In this document: in pieces, positions 57,210 to 64,000 of the stretch
How positions within the stretch are numbered: the stretch's first letter is position 1
Layout: each line of letters starts with the position of its first letter
NCBI RefSeq assembly: GCF_000332295.1
Contig: NZ_KB235930.1
Location: 3,437,895 to 3,501,894 of the forward strand
Direction of reading: 5' to 3'
Length of the DNA: 64,000 nt
Source: Fortiea contorta PCC 7126
GTDB lineage: Bacteria > Cyanobacteriota > Cyanobacteriia > Cyanobacteriales > Nostocaceae
Notes under the pieces: generated by a model
Seen by the model: only the letters and a program-made list of their open reading frames with translations
Told to the model about the DNA's origin: nothing
Database searches by the model: none
Translations under genes and position numbers: made by a program

Positions 57210-58643
57210 TCAACTTTCTTGTAAAAGATGCAATTTTGATTCAATGATATGGTGTATTCCTTCTTGAAATTGCTGCGCCATCGATTTGTCGGGAATTTCT
57301 GCTGCTAAAATTTCGATGAGTTGCTGGGATGAACAGTTGGGGAAAATTGCCAATGCTTCATTAATGAGAAAGTTAGATATCGGCCCAATAAAATTAGTAA
57401 ATTCTTTTTTAATAATTTCTAAAATTTGTAGATTATTGGTAGCTACAGCAGTTTGTAAAAACTCTTGCGTATCGATTTTTATATTTCTATTGGTTGTTAC
57501 TGGTTTAGAGTTTTTTTTACTAAAAATATCGTTGATTTTTGTGGCTATGGCTGGAAATTTTATCGACCCATGAGAGCTAGACTCGGAAACAGTCAAGGAT
57601 TGCTGTTGTATATATGTCGATAAATCTAAATGTAGATAAATAGTTTTGGGTAAATTATGATAATCGTGATAGTTCCTGAGTTTTTGTTCTAGGTCTTGCA
57701 AAATCAATAAATCTGCTAATGCTTGTTGAGTTTCTTGTTGAATTTTGCGAATTTTTAGAATTTCTAATGGGGATGTAATTTTGAAATTTAAACGCGGTAT
57801 CACAGATGAATCGTTTTGCAGCTTATTCAAAGCTAAGATAATTTCTGCCGCTGATTGGTAGCGGGCGAGCGCTTTTTCAGCGAGCATTTTATCGAGAATT
57901 TTGGTAAAAGCATCGCCGATGTTAACATGAGTAGACCATTGCCAATTGAGCGATTCATCTAATAAATACTGGGGCATTTTTCCAGTTAACATCACCACCG
58001 CACAAACACCAAGCGCATAAATATCGCTAGAAGGATAAGCGTAACCTAACCTTAATTGTTCTGGTGGAGAATAGCCAAATTTTCCTACTACTGAACTGCG
58101 AATTGAATGATAAAAACCGCTAGCTGCAATTTGTGTGAAGTTTTCTTTTACTGCACCAAAATCAATCAGGACAGGCTGCGATTGATTGTGTGGTAGCATG
58201 ATGTTTTCTAGGGAAATATCTCGATGAATAATTTGGCGATCGTGGAGATATTGTAAAACTGGTAATATATCGAGTAGCCATGTTCTCACTTCTATTTCCG
58301 AAAAAGGCTGGCGTTCTGATAAAATATCTGCATAAGTCTTGCCGTCGATATATTCCTGAACAATAAAAATCCGCTGATTATCTGTAAACCAAGCTAAAAA
58401 TTTGGGAATCTGCGGATGTTGAATTTGATATAAAACTTTGGCTTCTCGTGTAAATAAATCTTTTGATTTACCGAGATTTTCTTCTTTTGATACCGTTGGG
58501 AAAAATTCTTTTAACACACAAGGTTCATCGAAGCGCTGACTATCAAATGCAAGGTAAGTCCGCCCAAATCCTCCCTTACCCAGTGTTTTCTGAATCTGAT
58601 AGCGGCTATTGACTACGGTTCCTGGCTCAATTTCGGGAATCAT
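57210..58643 (-). CDS. Ser/Thr protein kinase with C-terminal effector-shared domain
   Basis: A 477-residue Hanks-type kinase. The glycine loop is LGKGGFGRTYLAF, the ATP Lys is in PCVLKEFFP, the catalytic loop is IIHRDISLENIML (near residue 139), DFGAVKE is the metal loop and SPPEQLRLGYAY the activation end. No transmembrane helix is seen, so it is cytoplasmic. The last 80 residues (KKEFTNFIGPISNFLINEAL ... FPNCSSQQLIEILAAEIP ... FQ) match the end of the caspase at 59238-61370. That suggests the kinase acts on, or assembles with, the caspase. Only the cupin gene lies between them. Confidence 0.92.
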   Translation of the reverse strand: MIPEIEPGTVVNSRYQIQKTLGKGGFGRTYLAFDSQRFDEPCVLKEFFPTVSKEENLGKSKDLFTREAKVLYQIQHPQIPKFLAWFTDNQRIFIVQEYIDGKTYADILSERQPFSEIEVRTWLLDILPVLQYLHDRQIIHRDISLENIMLPHNQSQPVLIDFGAVKENFTQIAASGFYHSIRSSVVGKFGYSPPEQLRLGYAYPSSDIYALGVCAVVMLTGKMPQYLLDESLNWQWSTHVNIGDAFTKILDKMLAEKALARYQSAAEIILALNKLQNDSSVIPRLNFKITSPLEILKIRKIQQETQQALADLLILQDLEQKLRNYHDYHNLPKTIYLHLDLSTYIQQQSLTVSESSSHGSIKFPAIATKINDIFSKKNSKPVTTNRNIKIDTQEFLQTAVATNNLQILEIIKKEFTNFIGPISNFLINEALAIFPNCSSQQLIEILAAEIPDKSMAQQFQEGIHHIIESKLHLLQES

Positions 58644-58738
58644 TGCTTCTACATTATTAACTAAGAATAAGCACTATTTTTTGTTTAATAGTGTTCATCT
58701 TGAGAAATTATGCAGAAGCTAAGTCATTTCTGGTGAAA

Positions 58739-59110
58739 TTATGGAGATGCGGGGACAACGTTTAGAGTTGGAGCAGAATAGATTGAAACAAACACCGCAT
58801 CTTCCAATCCTTCATTAATTGCACCATGAACTTGCGATGGTTCGGCGATATCAACCTGGCCCGCAGAGATAATTTTCTTGTGTCCATCGCCAAGATAGTA
58901 GGTCAATTCTCCTCTCACCATAATCCAGGTATCTTGTCCATCGGGGTGAGTGTGTGCGGGTACTTGTTGTCCGGGACGTACACCCCAAACAGCAATGCTG
59001 GAATATTTGGTGATGGCTATTTCTGTCACAATTGCTTTTTCTGGGGAAAAACGCACTAACTTTTCTACGTCAAATGTGCGTTGGGAAGAAGAGGATAAAA
59101 TATCGGTCAT
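58739..59110 (-). CDS. Cupin-domain protein
   Basis: A 123-residue single-domain cupin. Motif 1 is HTHPDGQDTWIMVRGE and motif 2 is PSQVHGAINEG, giving the metal-binding His/Glu set, although the spacing of the first histidines is slightly unusual. ATG 59110 is preferred because GGAG lies 6 nt upstream; ATG codons at 59116 and 59122 are alternatives. The ligand is unknown. In the kinase-caspase neighbourhood it may sense a small molecule, but this is only a guess. Confidence 0.82.
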   Translation of the reverse strand: MTDILSSSSQRTFDVEKLVRFSPEKAIVTEIAITKYSSIAVWGVRPGQQVPAHTHPDGQDTWIMVRGELTYYLGDGHKKIISAGQVDIAEPSQVHGAINEGLEDAVFVSIYSAPTLNVVPASP

Positions 59111-59237
59111 TGTCATCTCCATCTAAGTTTTGGGCGTTGTGCGGAAATTTAAGCACGACATTTAAACAATTATCTGATAAAAAACTCCATCCACAAAGAA
59201 ATTGGGCATTGACTTGACAAATAACCTCTCATCGCTA

Positions 59238-61370
59238 TTACTTACCAATCATTCGGTGTTGAAATTCTCTGGCTTGTTGCGGACAGGGAATTTGCGCTAT
59301 CAATTTATTCACTAGTTCCCTGGAGGAAATTTGGGGATAAGATTGCAATATTCCTTGTAAGATAAACCTAGCTATCGGTCCGATTAAATCAACTAATTCT
59401 TGCTCACATTTATTGATAAAGTCAGCGTCAATAATTTGAGAAATTGGTAAATTTCTTACAGAAACAATTGTCTGTTTTTCTAAAATAATTAATGCTTGCT
59501 GCCGAAATCTATCTTGTTCTTCTGGTGATAAATAGCTAGCTAATTTTTCTACTAATTCTTTAGAGTTATTAACTGGTAAATTTTTTTTAAAGATAGCTGG
59601 TGTAATCAATCCTATGTATTGCTTTAACAACTGTTCCAATTCAGTGTGTTGTTCTGCACTGATGACAAAATGTTTTACACCAGAACGAGAAGGTAAGCTG
59701 GTAAATTGTGTATCATCAAACTGTGCAGTTTCTGAAATTTCCTGTAATGATGACTGCTGTAAATTGTGAAAAACTTTGCTGATATTCCCCGGTAAAATAT
59801 CTACAATTACTTCTGTTTCTGATACCCAAACCGGGAGTTTAACATTTTTATTCACTAACCGTTTTTGTAATTCTTCAATCCATTTAGAAACAGACAAACC
59901 AGTTTGTGGGTTTGCACTCACGAGGGTTTCTAGCAGCACTTGAGAAAATAATTCTGGTGCTTTGGCTGGGGAAGCGCAACCGATGATGCATTGTCCCTTT
60001 CCTGTACTGCATTGTAAATCTTCTATCCAGCTTTCTAAGGAAGTAGCTTCTGGACAATCAAGAATAATTATTTGTTGAGTTTTTGCAGCGCGTCTGAGTT
60101 CTTGTCTTAACCAAGAACGACTCAGCCGCACTCCATTTTTTAAAATTAACCAAGCTTCACCATCAGCAATTTCTTCGATGTGTCCGCGTAAATATAATAA
60201 GGATGTTGGTGTCGGTTTAACGCCTTTCAAGTTGCTAGAATATTGGCTGATAGATTCATGCTCGCTATGCAAAAATTCTTGGATTTTTACCTTGATATTC
60301 AACCAAGATTGGTTTGGTTGAGGAAATAAATCTACTTGGAAATTACCAGCACCTGCAAATAACCGATTTAAGTCACGGGTAGTTTTATTTTGGGAGAGTG
60401 CATCGATAATCAGCGCTCGTCGCTGGTGAGAAAATGCGGATGTTTCGTTTTTAAAACCCACAATTAATTCTCCAACTCCTTCGACAATTCTTTTTGGGGT
60501 TTGGAGGGGATATTCTGGATGCAGTTTATTGTCGCCTCGTTCTAATTTCTGTTGATTAATCAGTCGCAATTTATGGTTTAATTTATCAATATACTGGACT
60601 GTTTGCCGATAAACATATTTATATAATCCATCGGCTTCTATAACGCCATGAGCATCAGCCGCTTCACCTAAAATTCCCCGCGTTAAGTAGTAGGTGAATA
60701 CGCCATGTCCCAATTCGGGAAACTCCCAAGATTGTTGTCCTTGGTCACAAGATAATAAAGCACAAAATCCTTTGCTTTGAGCAGCGCGTTTTCGCAGAAT
60801 ATTTGTCATCTGAGTTGTGGGATTGAGTAATGTCTCAGCCATGCTTCCATCTCTGGCTTTACCTCTGTTTATCCCTAACAAATTCATATCACCGCTATGA
60901 CAGGTATCTAAACAAATTAGTTGTTGGTTTGTTCGGCTGGTTCCTAAAATTTGCAAGATTTCTTGGAGAGAGAATCCTGTATTTAACAAGTTGTCGTTTT
61001 CGGTGTCTGCTAAACACAATACAACTTGCTGAGTTTGGGTTTCTAATATGCCATGACCAGAAAAATATAACAAGATGGAGTCAGTGGGTTGAGTTTGGGA
61101 AACTATTCGCTGTAAACTCCTACGCACTGTTGTTAAAGTTGGTGTTTGTGAAGCTAAATCGTGATGTATAATTACTTCTTTATGGGGAAATCCTTGTGTA
61201 GCTTTGGCTAAGGCTGCACCTAGGGCTTGGCAATCGACAGCCGGATAGCGTAAATTAGGTAGACTCCCATCTTGATATTCGTTAACACCTACTAATAAAA
61301 TCCAGAGTTTCCCCTCTTTTGTGGTGAGGATATTATTTGAGTTACTAGAGTTAATACCTAATGGACACAT
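59238..61370 (-). CDS. Caspase (orthocaspase) with tandem C-terminal shared domains
   Basis: A 710-residue protein. The peptidase C14 domain (about 20-270) has the catalytic His in LLYFSGHG (near residue 105) and Cys in LICLDTCHSG (near 157), so it should be active. A middle part (about 315-530) has a conserved-looking RALIIDALSQNKTTRDLNRLF and a second Rossmann-like region. The C-terminus holds two related copies of about 60 residues: LKQYIGLITPAIFKK...ELVEKLASYL...FRQ and LVDLIGPIARFILQG...ELVNKLIAQIP...FQ. The second is closest to the kinase C-terminus. It is probably an immune or death effector controlled by the neighbouring kinase. Confidence 0.9.
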   Translation of the reverse strand: MCPLGINSSNSNNILTTKEGKLWILLVGVNEYQDGSLPNLRYPAVDCQALGAALAKATQGFPHKEVIIHHDLASQTPTLTTVRRSLQRIVSQTQPTDSILLYFSGHGILETQTQQVVLCLADTENDNLLNTGFSLQEILQILGTSRTNQQLICLDTCHSGDMNLLGINRGKARDGSMAETLLNPTTQMTNILRKRAAQSKGFCALLSCDQGQQSWEFPELGHGVFTYYLTRGILGEAADAHGVIEADGLYKYVYRQTVQYIDKLNHKLRLINQQKLERGDNKLHPEYPLQTPKRIVEGVGELIVGFKNETSAFSHQRRALIIDALSQNKTTRDLNRLFAGAGNFQVDLFPQPNQSWLNIKVKIQEFLHSEHESISQYSSNLKGVKPTPTSLLYLRGHIEEIADGEAWLILKNGVRLSRSWLRQELRRAAKTQQIIILDCPEATSLESWIEDLQCSTGKGQCIIGCASPAKAPELFSQVLLETLVSANPQTGLSVSKWIEELQKRLVNKNVKLPVWVSETEVIVDILPGNISKVFHNLQQSSLQEISETAQFDDTQFTSLPSRSGVKHFVISAEQHTELEQLLKQYIGLITPAIFKKNLPVNNSKELVEKLASYLSPEEQDRFRQQALIILEKQTIVSVRNLPISQIIDADFINKCEQELVDLIGPIARFILQGILQSYPQISSRELVNKLIAQIPCPQQAREFQHRMIGK

Positions 61371-61586
61371 GTTAATTACTTCCTATCAATTCAGGTAATC
61401 TACAACTATTCAAATTAGCTGATTTATATCTTGAGCTTAATTTGTCTGGTGAAGAAGAAATGTGTTCGCTCCTGTTAAAACTTCAGGATTAATTACAAGT
61501 TTTACGCCGATTTTACAAAAGTTAATAATTAAATAAAATAAGCAAACTGATGCGAATATGATTATTGCTGTTGAGTTGGGGAATCC

Positions 61587-62780
61587 ATGCGTTCACGTCA
61601 AGAGATTACTGAGCTATTTACCACTTTCTTACAGTTTGAGGCTGATAGAGCGGCTGGTTGGTCGGTTGATGCTAAACTGAGACGAAATCTTACCAGTTAC
61701 CAGACAAACCTTTCACAACCGGAGAATTCCGCAAATTTTTGGGTGTATTATCTGTATAAGCTGTGGCAAGAGCAACCGCAAGGATTGGTAAAATGGCATT
61801 TTTCGGCTTATTTGCAAGAGGTGTGTTATTGGACGGTTTACAAAATTGTAGTGAATCTGTCTTCCACTCACAATAGTGTGTCTGATTGTTTTCAAATGGC
61901 GATCGCTCGTGTTGATAAAGTATTAAAAGGCTACAAACCTGATATACGTTTTCATCTGCACAATTATGCAACGGCGATTTTTGGTAGCGAACTCAAAGAG
62001 ATGCTGCGATCGCAAAATGAAATCGATATCTGCACTAATTGGCGATTATTGCGGAAAATCACCCAAAAGCGGTTGGTGGAGTCTTTACAAAATTTAGGGT
62101 TGGGTACGGAAATTATTCAACGCTACGTGTTATGTTGGAAGTGTTATCAGGCTTTGTATGCTCCCAAGCAACCATCAGGATCGCGGAAATTGCCCCAGCC
62201 AGACGAAGCCACATGGACAGCGATCGCTCAACTTTATAACTCTCAACGCTACACTCAATTTGCCCAACCAGGCCCAGAAGCCAACCCAGAAATTATGGAA
62301 AAATGGTTGGTTGGTTGTGCAAAAGCAGTGCGTGATTATTTGTACCCCAATATGTCTTCCTTAAATGCAGCGGTGGGGAATGATGAGTCTGGGGAATTTC
62401 AGGACATCTTACCACAACTCAAGCAAGATTCTCTGATGACAGAAATCGTTGCTCATGAAGAATTGCAAGAAAGACAGTCACAGCAATTGCAAATTAGTAG
62501 CGTCTTAGTCGCAGCGATACAAGAACTAGATGCACAAGGGCAGGAAATTCTGCAACTTTACTACAACCAGAATCTCACCCAACAACAGATAGCGCAACAA
62601 TTGGGTATTAAGCAGTATACCATTTCTCGCCGGCTGACCAAAGCCAAAGACTCATTATTGCTCAAGCTAGCAAATTGGAGTCAACAGTCCCTGCATACTT
62701 CCCTAAACTCGCTGGTACTGAACTATATCAGCACTATTTTAGAGGAATGGTTAAAAACTTACTATAACCGAACAATTTAG
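61587..62780 (+). CDS. Sigma-70 family protein with unusual N-terminus
   Basis: A 397-residue protein. Near the C-terminus (about 310-365) is a sigma region 4 helix-turn-helix: LDAQGQEILQLYYNQNLTQQQIAQQLGIKQYTISRRLTKAK. The first 280 residues do not show the usual region 2 (RPDR-like) motif; they are helical, with WFKWHFSAYL-like Trp-rich segments. It is probably a group 4/ECF-like factor or a transcription regulator that kept only region 4. It is divergent from the caspase, and the DUF1822 gene follows after 49 nt, so the two are likely one unit. Confidence 0.8.
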   Translation: MRSRQEITELFTTFLQFEADRAAGWSVDAKLRRNLTSYQTNLSQPENSANFWVYYLYKLWQEQPQGLVKWHFSAYLQEVCYWTVYKIVVNLSSTHNSVSDCFQMAIARVDKVLKGYKPDIRFHLHNYATAIFGSELKEMLRSQNEIDICTNWRLLRKITQKRLVESLQNLGLGTEIIQRYVLCWKCYQALYAPKQPSGSRKLPQPDEATWTAIAQLYNSQRYTQFAQPGPEANPEIMEKWLVGCAKAVRDYLYPNMSSLNAAVGNDESGEFQDILPQLKQDSLMTEIVAHEELQERQSQQLQISSVLVAAIQELDAQGQEILQLYYNQNLTQQQIAQQLGIKQYTISRRLTKAKDSLLLKLANWSQQSLHTSLNSLVLNYISTILEEWLKTYYNRTI

Positions 62781-62829
62781 TCAAGCGATGTAAATTGTCA
62801 TTGATTTTCCCCACCCTCCGTTAACTCTT

Positions 62830-64000
62830 ATGATAAATTTAGGTACATTCACTTTAAACAACCCTACACACTTGTGGTTAGAAATTTCCGAAACCGCACA
62901 GACAAGAATTTGGCAGCAAAGCCAAGCTTTTTCCTCAGATAATCGACGGTGGGTTGCGTATCTCAACCGTTTGAGTTTGGATACTTTCCTTCCTTGGCTA
63001 CAAGCAGAACATGTGATTGATGCGACTCCTTTCCCTAATTTGGCATCATTGCCCAGCGTCTGGGAAGTTGTCAATGGCGTCGGAATTTCTTTGGGAAACA
63101 AACGACTGGTCTTGATTCCCAGTGAAGCAGCGGATTTAGGAGAACTGCGGGTTCCTCAAGAATGGGTGGATATTCCCAGTTGGGTAGCAGATTATTATTT
63201 AGCAGTCCAAGTTAATTTAGAAGAAGGTTGTATCCGGGTTTGGGGATATACAACTCATGCTTTACTCAAGAGTATGGGTAGTTATGACCAAAGCGATCGC
63301 GCTTATTGTTTAGATGGAGAAGACTTAATTTCCCACCTGAATATATTATGGATGGCGAGTCAAATTTGTCCAGAGGAAGCTACCCAAGCTGGAGAAACCC
63401 CACCTTTACCACAACTACAACTGACCGAAGCACAAAACTTATTGCAGCGCTTAGGTAATCCCAAGGTTATCTTAGCACGTTTTGCAGTACCATTTCCCAC
63501 TTGGGGAGCACTCTTAGAACATGGCGGATGGCGACAAAGATTGTATGAACAACGTCAAGGACAACCACAAAAATGGTCAATGAATCAGTGGTTGCAAAAT
63601 GGTGTCTCTGATTTCGCCCAGACATTCGGTTGGGGAAGAATTGAATTACAAGCAAATTTTGCAGGTGCGAGAGGCTTCCGCGATGCAGAGTCTACATATG
63701 CATTACCTACTTTAGTTAGAAGATTAACTATAGCCGGTCAAGAGTATGAATTGCAAGTCAAGCCTCAAGGTAATTTGCAAGAAAGAGTGTGGCGATTTGA
63801 ATTGCGACACGTATCAGGAAGCGCAGTTATTCCCGTGGGGACAAAGCTGACATTGTTAACCGAAGACCTACAGCCTTTTGATGGAAATCAAGTCCAAGCC
63901 ACTACAGTTGTAGACAAACTATATATTGAAGTAGCGCTGGGGGATGAAGAAGAAGGTCTGGTGTGGGAGATTGAACCGACTCCCCAGGATTTTCAACGGG
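62830..64000 (+). CDS. DUF1822 family protein (N-terminal part)
   Basis: An open frame of 390 complete codons from ATG 62830 that runs off the window. The family pattern of DUF1822 is seen: ISETAQTRIWQQSQAFSSDNRRWVAYLNRLSLDTFLPWL near the start, then WEVVNGVGISLGNKRLVLIPSE, WVDIPSWVADYYLAVQVN and WGYTTHALLK. The family is nearly restricted to cyanobacteria and often lies next to sigma-like genes and CHAT or caspase genes. Its function is unknown. No stop codon appears before the window end. Confidence 0.88.
   Translation, partial: MINLGTFTLNNPTHLWLEISETAQTRIWQQSQAFSSDNRRWVAYLNRLSLDTFLPWLQAEHVIDATPFPNLASLPSVWEVVNGVGISLGNKRLVLIPSEAADLGELRVPQEWVDIPSWVADYYLAVQVNLEEGCIRVWGYTTHALLKSMGSYDQSDRAYCLDGEDLISHLNILWMASQICPEEATQAGETPPLPQLQLTEAQNLLQRLGNPKVILARFAVPFPTWGALLEHGGWRQRLYEQRQGQPQKWSMNQWLQNGVSDFAQTFGWGRIELQANFAGARGFRDAESTYALPTLVRRLTIAGQEYELQVKPQGNLQERVWRFELRHVSGSAVIPVGTKLTLLTEDLQPFDGNQVQATTVVDKLYIEVALGDEEEGLVWEIEPTPQDFQR

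Overview
The window is chromosomal DNA of a filamentous, probably heterocyst-forming cyanobacterium (Nostocales). The evidence is the dense HIP1 octamers (gcgatcgc), the cyanobacterial families (DUF2808, DUF3352, DUF1822, Ycf46-type AAA ATPase, YidC with a large lumenal insert), short tandem heptanucleotide repeats, a DevBCA exporter and a complete hormogonium motility (hmp) chemotaxis locus with hmpF. The species cannot be fixed from sequence reading alone.

Layout. 0-8.9 kb: end of an EAL phosphodiesterase, two cell-envelope proteins, then a conserved minus-strand block rpmH-rnpA-PH protein-yidC-khpB-DUF177, followed by a Ycf46-like ATPase, with a DUF2808 protein upstream. 9.6-12.8 kb: three-gene proton-translocating transhydrogenase operon closed by an intrinsic terminator. 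12.8-16.9 kb: accessory patch with a modification-dependent-type HNH nuclease, a 21-bp repeat array, an Rpn-family gene split by an internally deleted group II intron, and a PD-(D/E)XK-like nuclease. 17.4-29.4 kb: signalling and housekeeping genes (hybrid histidine kinase, aldehyde dehydrogenase, YedY-like oxidoreductase, rpmF, a pseudo-caspase, DUF3352 protein, ccsA, tilS) with a palindrome-rich inverted-repeat element at 26.3 kb.

29.4-34.0 kb is the most notable part: a complete diversity-generating retroelement (DGR). On the minus strand it runs EACC1-like small protein, caspase-formylglycine-type target, Avd, DGR reverse transcriptase, template repeat (TR). Over the 121/122-nt TR/VR pair, all 15 substitutions in the variable core fall at template adenines, and one adenine is deleted. 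That deletion shifts the reading frame of the target in its variable region, replacing the normal lectin-fold end by an unrelated tail. The system appears to couple a hypervariable ligand-binding module to a caspase effector.

34.2-46.6 kb: hmpF and divergent hmpABCDE, controlling type IV pilus motility of hormogonia. 46.6-56.9 kb: an iron-type ABC ATPase, then a minus-strand lipid/polyketide operon (stand-alone FAAL C-terminal domain, FAAL-ACP-KS-AT synthase, DevBCA-type exporter, type II thioesterase). 57.2-64.0 kb: a signalling island with a Ser/Thr kinase, a cupin, a caspase, an unusual sigma factor and a DUF1822 protein running off the window. Kinase and caspase share a C-terminal domain that occurs twice in the caspase, suggesting they communicate. 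Three caspase-fold proteins lie within 40 kb: two with an intact His-Cys dyad and one with both residues replaced.
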